A DNA stretch of 64,000 bases from Microbacterium sp. KUDC0406 (GCF_021582875.1 NZ_CP091138.1:1984001-2048000); one strand, 5' to 3'; numbered from the stretch's first letter, positions 27,547 through 40,122 are shown. Notes: generated by a model from the letters alone, not told the origin. Made by a program: numbers and translations.

Positions 27547-28899
27547 TCATGCGGATGTCCCGACGATGTCGTGCTCGCGCAGACGGTAGCGCGACAGCGT
27601 GACCAGGCTCAGCACCATGAGCACCGCGGGAAGGGCGCTGAACGCCACGGCGATGCCGGCCACCGCCGCGGCCGGCTGCTCGACGGCGACGCCGGCGGTC
27701 GACTCGACGTACCCGGTGAGCGCGAGCACGATGGACAGCACGGTCGCGCCGAGGGCCATGCCCGTGGTCTCGCCCGCGGTCCACACACCGCTGAACACGC
27801 CCGATCGGTTGCCGCCCTCCGACGTCGACCGGTCGTGCGCGATCACGTCGGGAAGCATCGCCATCGGAAGGGTCTGCATGCCGGCGTACGTGGCACCGGC
27901 GAGCGCAACGGGCGCGAGGATCCACCATCCTGGCAGCCAGACCATCACCAGGAGCACGAGTGCCGCGAGCAGGAAGACCAGGCTGGCCAGACGGAACGCG
28001 CGTTCCTTGCCGGTGCGGTCGGCGATGAGCTTCCACACCGGCGCCATCAGCAGCGCCGGCGCGATGAGTGCGACGAACAGCGGCGTCACCGCCCCCTCGT
28101 CGTGCAGCACCCAGCGCGCCACGAACTGCGCCGCGGCGAGCATGAGCCCGGTCGCCAGCCCCTGCAGCATGAACGTCAGCAGCAGTGCGCGGAACGGCTG
28201 ACTCTGCCGCAGCACCCGGATGCCGTCGTGGTAGTGCGTGCCGATCGTCGCCCCCGGCACCACCGGCAGCGCGGGCCGCCGCGGTGCGACCGTCGCGGAG
28301 ATCAGCATGCCGACGCCGAGCACTGCGCCGGCGATGATCGCCATCACCAGGTAGCCGCGCAGCGGGTCGTCGGGGAACATGCCGCGCAGCTCGGGCCCGC
28401 CCGCCCCGAACAGCAGGATCGCGAGGGTCAGCACCACGACGCGCCACGTCAGCAGGCGGGTGCGTTCGCGATAGTCGTCCGTGAGCTCCGCGGGCAGGGC
28501 GATGTACGGCACCTGGAACAGGCTGAAGCAGGTCGCCGCGAGCACGAAGGCCACGAGCACCCAGAGCCCGGCCGACAGCGGCGAGAAGGATGCCGGCACC
28601 GCGAACGTGAGCACGAACGCGAGCGGCAGCCCGATGCCGCCGACCACCATGAACCAGCGCCGCGTTCCGGTGCGCGCGTAGGAGCGGTCGCTGAGACCGC
28701 CGATCACCGGGTCGATCAGCACGTCCCACACCTTCGCCGCCGTGACGATGGCACCCGCGGCGAGAGCGGTCACCCCCAGCGAGTCCGTCAGGTAGTAGAC
28801 CAGGACGAGTCCGGGCAGGGTGGCGAAACCGCCCGTGCCGAGTGAACCGATCGCGTACCGCGCGATCTGTCCGCGATCCAGTGTCGACGCTGACCTCAT
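27547..28899 (-). CDS. GPH/MelB-type MFS sugar-cation symporter
   Basis: 450 residues with about 12 membrane spans. The first is IARYAIGSLGTGGFATLPGL. KVWDVLIDPVIGGLSDRSYARTGTRRW is the signature loop 2-3 of the glycoside-pentoside-hexuronide family, and FQVPYIALPAELTDDYRERTRL is the conserved TM4-5 region. The cargo is not predictable. It lies about 115 nt upstream of the PLP decarboxylase on the same strand, so the two may be co-transcribed. Confidence 0.83.
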   Translation of the reverse strand: MRSASTLDRGQIARYAIGSLGTGGFATLPGLVLVYYLTDSLGVTALAAGAIVTAAKVWDVLIDPVIGGLSDRSYARTGTRRWFMVVGGIGLPLAFVLTFAVPASFSPLSAGLWVLVAFVLAATCFSLFQVPYIALPAELTDDYRERTRLLTWRVVVLTLAILLFGAGGPELRGMFPDDPLRGYLVMAIIAGAVLGVGMLISATVAPRRPALPVVPGATIGTHYHDGIRVLRQSQPFRALLLTFMLQGLATGLMLAAAQFVARWVLHDEGAVTPLFVALIAPALLMAPVWKLIADRTGKERAFRLASLVFLLAALVLLVMVWLPGWWILAPVALAGATYAGMQTLPMAMLPDVIAHDRSTSEGGNRSGVFSGVWTAGETTGMALGATVLSIVLALTGYVESTAGVAVEQPAAAVAGIAVAFSALPAVLMVLSLVTLSRYRLREHDIVGTSA

Positions 28900-28941
28900 G
28901 CGCTCACACTCAGCGAGCGGACCGGTCGGGCCGCGTACCGC

Positions 28942-29217
28942 TCAGGCCGCGTACCGCCCTGAGGCGATCGCCCTGGCGCGCTTCTTCTCGGCCTCCTCCT
29001 CGCGGTTCTTCGGCGGCACCGTGGCGACGAGATCGTCGAGCAGATGCTGCGTGATGTGCGCGATCTCGGCGACGGCACGGTCGAAGGCCTCCTGGTTGGC
29101 CCTGGACGGCTTGGTCGTGCCCGCGATCTTGCGCACGTACTGCAGGGATGCGGCGTGCACCTCTTCCGAGGTCGCGGCGGGCTCGAAGTTGTGGAGTGTG
29201 TGGATGCTGCGGCACAT
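28942..29217 (-). CDS. DUF2277 small protein
   Basis: 91 residues starting MCRSIHTLHNFEPAATSEEV, the nearly invariant opening of DUF2277 proteins (MCRSIKxLxN). ASLQYVRKIAGTTKPSRANQ and VAEIAHITQHLLDDLV follow. The protein is helical and highly charged at the C-terminus (KNREEEAEKKRARAIASGRY). Function is unknown. The start is fixed by the conserved N-terminus, although the frame stays open upstream. Confidence 0.8.
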   Translation of the reverse strand: MCRSIHTLHNFEPAATSEEVHAASLQYVRKIAGTTKPSRANQEAFDRAVAEIAHITQHLLDDLVATVPPKNREEEAEKKRARAIASGRYAA

Positions 29218-29270
29218 GCCGTTCACGCTACGCCGGGCATCCGACGCCCACCAGGCCCCGACCGATGCCG

Positions 29271-29888
29271 CTACCAGCGCTCGTCGCCGCGCGGCAGCAC
29301 CTCGAGCACGTGCGGGAGCTCGCCGGGGAAGCACGAGCGGAACAGCTCGGTGATCTGCGGGTCCGAGCCGTAGTCGTCGACGATGCGCATGCCGATCATG
29401 GTGGAGATCAGCATGCCCTCCGCCATGAACGTGCGCGCGTCGTCGGCACTGAAGCCCATCTCGTCGCGCACGAAGCGCCACACCTCGGCGAACCCGCGCC
29501 GTGCGGCCGGGCCGATCACGGGATGGCCGCCGAGCAGGTATCCGTGGGACAGCGTCTGGTGCAGGCCACGCACCGAGATGAGGTCGACATAGGCCTCGCC
29601 CACCAGCTTCGGACCGGCCTCCCCCTCGGCCGTCGCCCGGATGAGTGCCGCCCGGAACGCCGCGAGCAGTCGCCCCTTGGCATCATCGAAGGTCGCCAGG
29701 AACAGGTTCTCCTTCGAGCCGAACAGCCGCACGACATAGGGCTGGCTCACACCGGCAGCCTGGGCGACCCCGTCGGTGGTCGCTCCTTCGTACCCACGCG
29801 CACCGAACACCGCCATGGCGGCCTCGAGGATCTGGCGGCGCCGCTCCTCAGAGGACAGCCGCCCGCCGGAGAGCACATCGGAACTCAT
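29271..29888 (-). CDS. TetR-family repressor of the adjacent efflux pump
   Basis: 205 residues. The N-terminal helix-turn-helix is RRRQILEAAMAVFGARGYEG, ATTDGVAQAAGVSQPYVVRL and FGSKENLF. The C-terminal ligand domain is of the type found with DHA2 pumps (GLHQTLSHGYLLGGHPVIG, MGFSADDARTFMAEGMLIST). It is divergent from the MFS gene with two palindromic operators between them, so it most likely represses that gene and itself until a drug is bound. Confidence 0.85.
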   Translation of the reverse strand: MSSDVLSGGRLSSEERRRQILEAAMAVFGARGYEGATTDGVAQAAGVSQPYVVRLFGSKENLFLATFDDAKGRLLAAFRAALIRATAEGEAGPKLVGEAYVDLISVRGLHQTLSHGYLLGGHPVIGPAARRGFAEVWRFVRDEMGFSADDARTFMAEGMLISTMIGMRIVDDYGSDPQITELFRSCFPGELPHVLEVLPRGDERW

Positions 29889-29911
29889 TTCGCCAGGTTA
29901 TCAGCGATCAC

Positions 29912-29941
29912 TTGACTTTGTAATCATTCGATTACTACAGT
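29912..29941 (+). promoter_or_regulatory. Promoter of the DHA2 efflux gene
   Basis: TTGACT (-35, 29912-29917) and TACAGT (-10, 29936-29941) are separated by 18 nt. The spacer is occupied by the first TetR operator. Confidence 0.65.
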
Positions 29942-29969
29942 TCCTTCGAGCAAGTAATCATTCGATTAC
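29920..29969. promoter_or_regulatory. Two identical TetR operators
   Basis: The 16-bp palindrome GTAATCATTCGATTAC occurs at 29920-29935 and again at 29954-29969, 34 bp centre to centre. The first lies between -35 and -10 of the efflux promoter and the second lies in the leader. This is a textbook position for repression by the divergent TetR protein. Confidence 0.85.
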
Positions 29970-29985
29970 AACCAACGGAGAACCC

Positions 29986-31482
29986 ATGACCGAGACCGCA
30001 TCCCCGCCCACGTCCGCGCGGCGCAGCCGCCCCGTCGCCCTGATCATCGCGGCATCCGCTCTGCCGATGTTCATGGCCACCCTCGACAACCTCGTCATGA
30101 CCAATGCCCTGCCCGTACTGCACCGCGAGATGGGTGCCAGCGTCGAGGAGCTGCAGTGGTTCATGAACGCCTACGCGCTCGCCTTCGCCGGCGCGATCCT
30201 GATCGCCTCCGCGCTCGGCGACCGCTTCGGCCGGCGCACGGTCTTCGCCCTCGGCATCCTGCTGTTCGGCGCCGGCTCACTGTTCGCCGCGCTCAGCACC
30301 GATCCGGGTCAGCTGATCATCGCACGCGCCGTGCAGGGACTCGGCGGTGCGGCGATCATGCCGCTCTCGCTCGCCCTCCTCACCGGTGCGGTCCCCGCGA
30401 CCCGTCGTGCCCTCGCCATCGGGATCTGGGGCGGCGTCTCCGGCCTCGGCGTCGCCGTCGGCCCGCTCGTCGGCGGCGCGATCATGGAGGGCTGGAACTG
30501 GCAGGCGATCTTCTGGATCAACGTGCCGATCGCCATCCTCGCCGTGCCGTTCGCCCTGCTGGTGCTGAACAACGACTTCGGCGCACGAGTGCGCATCGAC
30601 GTGCCAGGCGCCCTGCTCGCCGCCGGCGGCGTGCTGGCACTCGTGCACGCGATCGTCCGCGGCAACGACGACGGCTGGGACTCCCTCGATGTGATCGTCG
30701 AGATCGCGCTGGGCACCGTGCTGCTGATCGTCTTCCTGATCTGGCAGGCCAGAGCGCAGCATCCGCTCGTCCCGCTGCGGCTGTTCCGCGACCGCTCCTT
30801 CTCGATGACCAACGTCGTCGGCTTCGCGTTCAGCTTCGGCACCTTCGGTGCGGTGTTCATCCTGATCCAGTATCTGCAGGTCGTACAGGGAGCGACCCCG
30901 CTCGAAGCCGCCGTGCAGACGACGCCGTGGACGATCGCGCCGATGTTCGTCGCGCCGCTGGCCGGCATCATCACCCCGCGCGTCGGCACGCGGGCGCTGA
31001 TCGTGACGGGTCTCGCGCTGCAGGGCCTCGCACTGGCCTGGCTGGCGATCATCATCGCCCAGGACACGCCGTACGCCGCGATGATCGTCCCGTTCGTGCT
31101 CGCCGGCATCGGCATGGGGCTCGTCTTCGCCCCGTCGACGACCGCCCTGCTCGCCACGCTCGGCCTGATCGATCACGCGAAGGCATCCGGCGTGAACGCG
31201 ACCATCCGCGAACTGGGCGTCGCGCTCGGCACCGCCGTCATGACGGCGGTCTTCGTCGGCGCCAGCGGTCAGCTCGCCCCCGACCTCTACGTCGACGCTG
31301 CTCGCCCCGCCATCCTCACCGGCGTCGCTGTGCTCGCGCTCGGCACATTGCTCGCGCTGCTGATGCCACCCGGTCGAGCGACGGATGCCGCCGGTGCCCG
31401 CCGAGCTCGCGACCGTCGCCTGACGGCGAGAGGACGTCGAGTTCCCCACCGACTTTCCGCCGAGGTCCCCACTTCTGCATGA
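29986..31482 (+). CDS. DHA2-family (EmrB/QacA-type) MFS drug efflux transporter
   Basis: 498 residues with about 14 membrane spans. The sequence shows MFMATLDNLVMTNALPVLHR (motif D1), NAYALAFAGAILIASALGDRFGRRTVF (motif A), IARAVQGLGGAAIMPLSLAL (motif B) and GIWGGVSGLGVAVGPLVGGAI (antiporter motif C), as in 14-TM proton-drug antiporters. The final 30 residues are basic and extend past the last span. The start is the ATG after CGGAGAACCC. It is controlled by the divergent TetR gene. Confidence 0.9.
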   Translation: MTETASPPTSARRSRPVALIIAASALPMFMATLDNLVMTNALPVLHREMGASVEELQWFMNAYALAFAGAILIASALGDRFGRRTVFALGILLFGAGSLFAALSTDPGQLIIARAVQGLGGAAIMPLSLALLTGAVPATRRALAIGIWGGVSGLGVAVGPLVGGAIMEGWNWQAIFWINVPIAILAVPFALLVLNNDFGARVRIDVPGALLAAGGVLALVHAIVRGNDDGWDSLDVIVEIALGTVLLIVFLIWQARAQHPLVPLRLFRDRSFSMTNVVGFAFSFGTFGAVFILIQYLQVVQGATPLEAAVQTTPWTIAPMFVAPLAGIITPRVGTRALIVTGLALQGLALAWLAIIIAQDTPYAAMIVPFVLAGIGMGLVFAPSTTALLATLGLIDHAKASGVNATIRELGVALGTAVMTAVFVGASGQLAPDLYVDAARPAILTGVAVLALGTLLALLMPPGRATDAAGARRARDRRLTARGRRVPHRLSAEVPTSA

Positions 31483-31697
31483 GACCTGTGTTCAGATCGC
31501 GGGCCTCATGCAGCGGTCAGGAGGTCACGCGGAAGTCGCCGGCGGCCCCTGCCGCGGCTGCCACGGCGTCGGGTGACCGGATGCCGGAACATCTGCACGA
31601 CCACGGAGCGCATGCACGACCGCATCCCGCGTCCGGCCGTGCAGGTGTTCCCGCGTCGTGCAGATGTCCCCGCGGACGCCGAACGCGGCACCGAACA
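31483..31697. other. Intergenic stretch with nested inverted repeats
   Basis: CTGCATGAG spans the MFS stop codon and pairs with CTCATGCAG about 20 nt later. ACATCTGCACGAC (31589-31601) pairs perfectly with 31655-31667 and encloses a smaller GCACGAC/GCCGTGC pair. No open frame resembles a protein. It is probably transcript-end structure or an unnamed repeat. Confidence 0.5.
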
Positions 31698-31737
31698 CGA
31701 CGAAGGGCGGATGCTGCGCAGCATCCGCCCTTCGTCG
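31698..31737. terminator. 40-nt perfect palindrome, bidirectional terminator
   Basis: CGACGAAGGGCGGATGCTGC is followed directly by its exact complement. It lies between the convergent efflux gene and guaB. A degenerate family A half-unit (GACTCGCTGCGCTCGCTCAA) follows at about 31749. Confidence 0.8.
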
Positions 31738-31821
31738 CCGCCGAGGTTTCGACTCGCTGCGCTCGCTCAACCTGAGCCGGCCCGCGTCAAGTCCGCTCCG
31801 CGGCCGTGACCCGCTGCCGAC

Positions 31822-34907
<3,086 letters not shown>

Positions 34908-34908
34908 C

Positions 34909-35885
34909 ATGGACTTCGGCACCATCTTCGGCAACACCCTCGCCTACCTGCTCAGCCCCGTCACGATCGCCTACGCGCTGGCTGCGACGGGCCTGGCGGT
35001 GCACTTCGGCTACGCCGGCCTGCTGAACTTCGGCATGGCGGCCTTCATGGCCGTCGGCGCGTACGGCTACGCGATCTCGATCCTCACCTTCGGGGCGCCC
35101 TGGTGGCTGGGCATGATCATCGGCCTGCTCGCGGGCGCGGTCTTCGCGCTGATCCTCGGTATCCCGACCCTGCGGCTGCGCGCCGACTACCTCGCCATCG
35201 CGACCATCGCGGCGGCCGAGATCGTGCGCCTGATGTTCCTCACCGAGCTGTTCAAGGACTGGACGAACTCCGCCGGCGGTCTCAGCGGCTACAGCAGCGG
35301 CTTCCGCGACATCAATCCGTTCCCCCGGGACAGTACGGCTTCGGTCCCTGGACGTTCAACGAGGTCGGACTGTGGAACCGCGTGTTCGGCATCGTCATGC
35401 TGGCGCTCGCCATCCTGCTGGTCTGGGCCCTGATGCGCAGCCCGTGGGGCCGCGTGCTCAAGGGCATCCGCGAGGATGAGGACGCCGTCCGCTCGCTGGG
35501 CAAGAACGTCTTCGCGTACAAGATGCAGGCGCTGGTCGTCGGCGGTGTGATCGGCGCGCTCGGCGGGATCGTGTTCGTGCTCCCCAGCGCCGTCGTGCCG
35601 GGCAGCTACTCGACCTCGCTCACCTTCTTCCTGTGGACGATCCTGCTCCTCGGCGGCGCGGCGACCGTCTTCGGCCCGACCCTGGGCGCGGTGCTCTTCT
35701 GGATGGTGTTCGCGTTCCTCGGCAACCTGCTTCCGCAGATGGCCTCGGCGGGCTACCTGCCGATGAGCAGCACCCAGGCCGATGTCGTGCGCTACATCCT
35801 GGTCGGCATCGTGCTGATGCTGATCGTGATCTTCCGCCCTCAGGGCATCCTCGGAGACAAGAGGGAGATGACCTTTGTCAAGTGA
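34909..35885 (+). CDS. livM: Branched-chain amino acid-type ABC permease LivM (one frameshift)
   Basis: About 325 residues after repair. LivM features: AATGLAVHFGYAGLLNFGMAAFMAVGAYG, IPTLRLRADYLAIATIAAAEIVR, ALMRSPWGRVLKGIREDEDA (EAA-like coupling helix) and LGAVLFWMVFAFLG. A lost base in the C run at 35322-35326 separates INPFPPGQYGFGPWTFNEVG. It begins 1 nt after the livH stop. No LivG fusion is present. Confidence 0.88.
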
Positions 35886-36896
35886 CGAGAACCGGGTCCC
35901 TGAGCCCGTCGAAGGGCCCACGACCGGCAGCATCCGCCGTCCGAAGACCACCGGACTCGCCAAGGGCCCCGCGGCCCCCGGCGTGGCGAAGGTCGATCCG
36001 ATCCTGGTGGCGGATGCCGTGCAGCGGCGCTTCGGCGGCCTCGTGGCCGTCGACGTGGACCACCTCGAGATCCCCGCGGGGCGATCACGGCTCTGATCGG
36101 CCCGAACGGCGCCGGCAAGACCACGCTGTTCAACCTGCTCTGCGGCTTCGACAAGCCGAACACCGGCACCTGGTCGTTCGACGGCCGCAACCTCGCCGGC
36201 GTGCCGTCGTTCAAGGTCGCTCGGATGGGCCAGGTGCGCACCTTCCAGCTGACCAAGTCGCTGTCGCTGCTGACCGTGCTCGAGAACATGAAGCTCGGCG
36301 CCCCCGGCCAGAAGGGCGAGCGGTTCTGGCAGAGCCTGTTCCCCGGTTCGTGGCGCAAGCAGGAGAGCGAGATCGAGGAGCGTGCGCGCGAGCTGCTCGC
36401 CCGGTTCAAGCTCGACGCGAAGGAGAAGGACTTCGCGGCCTCGCTGTCGGGCGGCCAGCGCAAGCTGCTCGAGATGGCGCGTGCGCTGATGAGCGACCCG
36501 ACGCTGGTGATGCTGGACGAGCCGATGGCGGGGGTGAACCCGGCGCTGACGCAGTCGCTGCTGGACCACATCCTCGACCTGAAGGACCGCGGCATGACCG
36601 TGCTGTTCGTCGAGCACGACATGCACATGGTGCGGCACATCGCCGACTGGGTGGTCGTGATGGCCGAGGGGCGCGTGGTGGCCGAGGGGCCGCCCGAGGA
36701 CGTCATGGAGGATCCGGCCGTGGTCGACGCCTATCTCGGCGCCCACCAGGACCTCGATCTCGGTGTCGTCACCGGTCGCCTCACCGTCGTCGACGAGGCG
36801 ACCGCAGAGCGCGCGGCGCAGCTGCGCGAGAAGATCGAGACCGAGGCGGAGGCCGAGATCGAGGCCGAGGACGCCGCTGAGGAGGAAAAGTCATGA
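35875..36896 (+). CDS. livG: ABC transporter ATPase LivG (one frameshift; repeat-derived N-terminus)
   Basis: About 340 residues after repair. The ABC domain has LIGPNGAGKTTLFNLLCGF (Walker A), LSGGQRKLLEMARALM (signature) and VMLDEPMAGVNPAL (Walker B, the MAGVNP form typical of LivG), then LFVEHDMHMV. The start is an unusual TTG overlapping the livM stop by 11 nt. Residues 6-16 (RVPEPVEGPTTG) come from a family B repeat. The acidic C-terminal tail (EKIETEAEAEIEAEDAAEEE) is low complexity. A lost base in the G run at 36078-36081 breaks the frame at IPAG/AITALIGPNG. Confidence 0.87.
35892..35919. repeat. Family B repeat in the livG 5' end
   Basis: GGGTCCCTGAGCCCGTCGAA plus GGGCCC; in frame, encoding VPEPVEGP near the LivG N-terminus. 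Confidence 0.85.
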
Positions 36897-37716
36897 CGGA
36901 TACTGCTTCGACGGGCCCTTCGACGGACTCAGGCCCTTCGACAGGCTCAGGCCCTTCGACAGGCTCAGGGACCCAGAGTGACGACCGCGAGGTCATCGTC
37001 CAGCTGACCGACGTGCACGCCGGCTATCTGCCCGGGGTGAACATCCTGAACGGTGCCAATCTCGTCGCCCGGCAGGGCGAGCTGATCGGCATCATCGGCC
37101 CGAACGGCGCCGGCAAGTCGACGCTGCTGAAGTCCATCTTCGGCATGGTGCACGTGCGCTCCGGCGACATCACCGTCAACGGCGAGAGCATCGTCGGTCT
37201 GAAGGCCGACAAGCTCGTCCGGCGCGGCGTGGCCTTCGTGCCCCAGACGAACAACGTCTTCCCCTCGCTGACGATCGCGGAGAACCTGCAGATGGGGCTG
37301 TACCAGAACCCCAGGATCTACACCGAGCGCCTGGAGTTCGTCACCGGCATCTTCGCCGAGCTCGGCAAGCGCCTGAACCAGCGCGCCGGTTCGCTCTCGG
37401 GCGGCGAGCGGCAGATGGTGGCGATGTCGCGCGCCCTGATGATGGACCCGTCGGTGCTGCTGCTCGACGAGCCCTCGGCGGGTCTCTCCCCGTCAGGCAG
37501 GACGACGCGTTCATCCGCGTCTCCGACATCAACAAGGCCGGCGTGACCACCATCATGGTCGAGCAGAACGCGCGCCGATGCCTGCAGATCTGCGACCGCG
37601 GCTACGTGCTCGATCAGGGTCGCGACGCCTACGAGGGCACCGGCCGCGACCTGCTGAACGATCCGAAGGTCATCGGCCTGTACCTGGGCACGCTGGGCCA
37701 GGAGGATGCCGCGTAG
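36893..37716 (+). CDS. livF: ABC transporter ATPase LivF (one frameshift; repeat-derived N-terminus)
   Basis: About 274 residues after repair. Walker A is IGPNGAGKSTLLKSIFGM, the signature LSGGERQMVAMSRALMM, and Walker B VLLLDEPSAGLSP, followed by VEQNARRCLQICDRGYVLDQG, the LivF H-loop region with Q in place of H as in the family. The N-terminal 30 residues (STGPSTDSGPSTGSGPSTGS) are three tandem family B units read in frame. A lost base near 37493 breaks the frame at SPVRQDDAF. The ATG overlaps the livG stop (ATGA). Confidence 0.87.
36906..36975. repeat. Tandem family B repeats in the livF 5' end
   Basis: Three successive copies of GGCCCTTCGACAGGCTCA-like units of 21 nt, the last continuing into GGGACCCAG. 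The 21-nt period keeps the reading frame (GPSTGS repeats). Confidence 0.9.
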
Positions 37717-37731
37717 CATCCGCTCCGGCAC

Positions 37732-37774
37732 GAAGAAGGGGCTCGGATGCCGCCGGCATCCGAGCCCCTTCTTC
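37732..37774. terminator. Long hairpin terminator between livF and livJ
   Basis: Twenty-one-bp perfectly complementary arms (GAAGAAGGGGCTCGG... and its inverse) around a single base. It lies between the convergent livF and livJ stop codons, so it serves both strands. Confidence 0.85.
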
Positions 37775-37782
37775 TCTGCGGG

Positions 37783-39036
37783 TTACTTGATTCGCTTGAT
37801 GGTGTTGCCGGACTCGAACTCGTAGACGCCCATCGCGGCGCCCTGCGGGTCGTGGTCCTCGTCGAACGTGACCTCGCCGGACATGCCGTCGTAGTCGATC
37901 TTCTTGCCGTCGTTGATGAGCTTGGCGCAGTCGGCGAAGCTGGTGCACTTCTCACCGTCGCCCGAGCCGCCCGAGATCTCGATCAGTTCGCCGGCGATGT
38001 CGGCGCCCTTGTCGGAGTTCGCCTGCAGCGCACCCAGCGCCATCAGGATGACGGCGTCGTACGCCTCGGCCGAGTAGGTCAGCGCGTCGATCTTGTCGTG
38101 ACCCAGGCCGGTCCAGACGTCGTTGAGCTGCTTCACGAAGTCGTCCGACAGCTCGGCTCCGGCACGGGTGCCCTTCGACCCGGTCAGGTCGACCGACAGG
38201 TCGGGCCAGTCCTTCAGGTTGCCGTCGACCAGGTACAGCGCGCTGGTGTCGACGCCGGCGTTGCCCAGCAGCGGCGCGATCGTAGAGAACTGGTCGTACG
38301 AGACGATGGCGACGGCGTCGGGCTTAGCTGCCGCGACCTCACTCACCTGGGCGTTGAACTGCCCGTCGCCCTGGTTGTACGACGACTCGGCGACGACCTT
38401 GCCGCCGGTGCCCTCGAAGACCTCCTTGATGGCGCCGGCCAGGCCCTGGCCGTACGGGTCGTTCTGGTAGATGATGCCCAGCGACTTGTGCTCGTCCTCG
38501 GCGATCGTGTTCGCCAGCACTTCGCCCTGCAGGTAGTCGCTCGGCGCGGTGCGGAAGTACAGGTCGCTCAGGCCTGCGAAGTCGACACCGGTGTTCGACG
38601 GCGAGATGGCCAGGATGCCGGCGCTGGTGTTGCCGTCGACGATCAGCTTGGTGACGCTGGATGATGCGGCGCCGACGAGCGTGGTGATGCCCTCGCTCTG
38701 CAGCTTGGCCATCGAGGTCTCGTACGCCTTGTTGTCGAGGTCGCCCTCGTCGGCGGTGCTGAGGTCGATCGTCACGCCGGCCTTGGCGTCGTTGACCTGC
38801 TGCACGGCCAGCTGCACACCGGCCTCCATCGGCGCGCCGAGGAATGCCAGGGTTCCCGTGGCTGGAAGCAGCGACCCCATCTTCAGAGTGACGTCCGCGG
38901 CGGGCTTCTTGCCGCCGTCGTCATCGCCGCCGCTGTTGCTCGGCGTGCTGCAGCCGGCCAGGACGAGCGCGGTGGCGCTGGCCAGCGCGATGCCGGCGAA
39001 GACCCGCGTCTTTCGCGAGCGCTTCAGTGCGTTCAT
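37783..39036 (-). CDS. livJ: ABC transporter substrate-binding lipoprotein (LivJ-like)
   Basis: 417 residues. Lipoprotein signal: MNALKRSRKTRVFAGIALAS then ALVLAGCSTPS, with Cys 29 as lipid anchor. Periplasmic-binding-protein fold type I: VTLKMGSLLPATGTLAFLGA, GVQLAVQQVNDAKAGVTIDL, ITTLVGAASSSVTKLI, SDYLQGEVLAN and TYSAEAYDAVILMALGAL. It is the only binding protein near livHMGF and is transcribed convergently to it, so it is very likely the partner. The ligand could be branched-chain amino acids or another amide or amino acid; sequence alone does not decide. Confidence 0.88.
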   Translation of the reverse strand: MNALKRSRKTRVFAGIALASATALVLAGCSTPSNSGGDDDGGKKPAADVTLKMGSLLPATGTLAFLGAPMEAGVQLAVQQVNDAKAGVTIDLSTADEGDLDNKAYETSMAKLQSEGITTLVGAASSSVTKLIVDGNTSAGILAISPSNTGVDFAGLSDLYFRTAPSDYLQGEVLANTIAEDEHKSLGIIYQNDPYGQGLAGAIKEVFEGTGGKVVAESSYNQGDGQFNAQVSEVAAAKPDAVAIVSYDQFSTIAPLLGNAGVDTSALYLVDGNLKDWPDLSVDLTGSKGTRAGAELSDDFVKQLNDVWTGLGHDKIDALTYSAEAYDAVILMALGALQANSDKGADIAGELIEISGGSGDGEKCTSFADCAKLINDGKKIDYDGMSGEVTFDEDHDPQGAAMGVYEFESGNTIKRIK

Positions 39037-39145
39037 GGTGCTCCCTTGCTAAATGAACGTGGTCGACCCACCTTCGGGTGTCTCCACCCTAGGCGGTCGC
39101 ACTGCGCACGACGACGAGATTCGGTTTCAGTGCGTTAACGATCCG

Positions 39146-40066
39146 TCAGACCAGCTCGACGGGTCCGGTGGGGGTCGCGGCCCGTCCGCGTCGCGACTGC
39201 ACGGCGATGTCCACGAGGAACACCGCGATCGCGAGCCACACCAGCACGAACCCGGCCCAGCGCTCCGGCGGCATCGGCTCGCCGAGCAGCAGCCAGCCGA
39301 CCAGGAACTGCATCACCGGGGTGATGAACTGGATCATGCCGACCAGGGTCAGGTCGACCCGCCGGGTGCCCGCTGCGAACAGCAGCAGCGGGATGGCCGT
39401 GGCGACGCCGGCGAAGGACACGAGCACTGTGTTCAGGGCACCGGATGAGCCGTAGGTGATGCCGCCGTCCTGCGCGACGAAGAACAGGATCACGGCGGCG
39501 ATCGGGATGAGCCAGAACGACTCCAGGGTCAGTCCGCTGGTGGCATCCACCGCCGGGCCGATCTTCTTCTTGACCAGGCCGTAGACACCGAACGACCCGG
39601 TGAGCGACAGTGCGATCCACGGGAAGGTGCCGTGCGCGACGATGATCACGATCACGGCGAGCGCGGCGATCCCGATCGCCACCCACTGCAGGCGCCGGAT
39701 GCGCTCGTGCAGCACGAGCACCCCCAGCAGCACCGTGGTGATCGGGTTGATGAAGTACCCGAGGCTGGTCTCGACCACCTGGTCGTTCAGCGTGGCGAGC
39801 ACGAAGACCTGCCAGTTGATGTAGATCAGCACGCCGGCGAGAGCCGTGAGCGCGAGCAACTTCGGCTGCCGCGCGATGGCCATCAGTGCGGGCCAGCCGC
39901 GAGTGACGGTGAGCAGCAGGATGCAGAACACCAGTGACAGCAGCACGCGCCAGGCGACGAGCTCCCAGGGGCCGATGGGCTTGAGCGCGATGAAGTACAG
40001 CGGAAGCACGCCCCAGATCAGGTACGCGCCGACCGTGTACAGCACCCCCGAGGTCTTCGTGTTCAC
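39146..40066 (-). CDS. rarD: EamA-family transporter RarD
   Basis: 306 residues with ten membrane spans. The RarD opening GVLYTVGAYLIWGVLPLYFIALK is clear. The signature segments NWQVFVLATLNDQVVETSLGYFINPITTVLLG, IALSLTGSFGVYGLVKKKI and LTLVGMIQFITPVMQFLVGW also match. RarD is a drug/metabolite-superfamily permease of unclear substrate (chloramphenicol sensitivity in some hosts). It lies downstream of groES but is separated from it by a strong terminator. Confidence 0.9.
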   Translation of the reverse strand: MNTKTSGVLYTVGAYLIWGVLPLYFIALKPIGPWELVAWRVLLSLVFCILLLTVTRGWPALMAIARQPKLLALTALAGVLIYINWQVFVLATLNDQVVETSLGYFINPITTVLLGVLVLHERIRRLQWVAIGIAALAVIVIIVAHGTFPWIALSLTGSFGVYGLVKKKIGPAVDATSGLTLESFWLIPIAAVILFFVAQDGGITYGSSGALNTVLVSFAGVATAIPLLLFAAGTRRVDLTLVGMIQFITPVMQFLVGWLLLGEPMPPERWAGFVLVWLAIAVFLVDIAVQSRRGRAATPTGPVELV

Positions 40067-40087
40067 CGATCAAGACTACGGGTACGA

Positions 40088-40122
40088 CGAAGGGCCCGGA
40101 TGCCAGGCATCCGGGCCCTTCG
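40088..40122 (-). terminator. groES hairpin terminator
   Basis: CGAAGGGCCCGGATGCC and its exact complement flank a single base. It lies 20 nt beyond the groES stop. A short family B remnant (CTGAGCTTGTCGAAGC) follows at about 40123. Confidence 0.8.
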
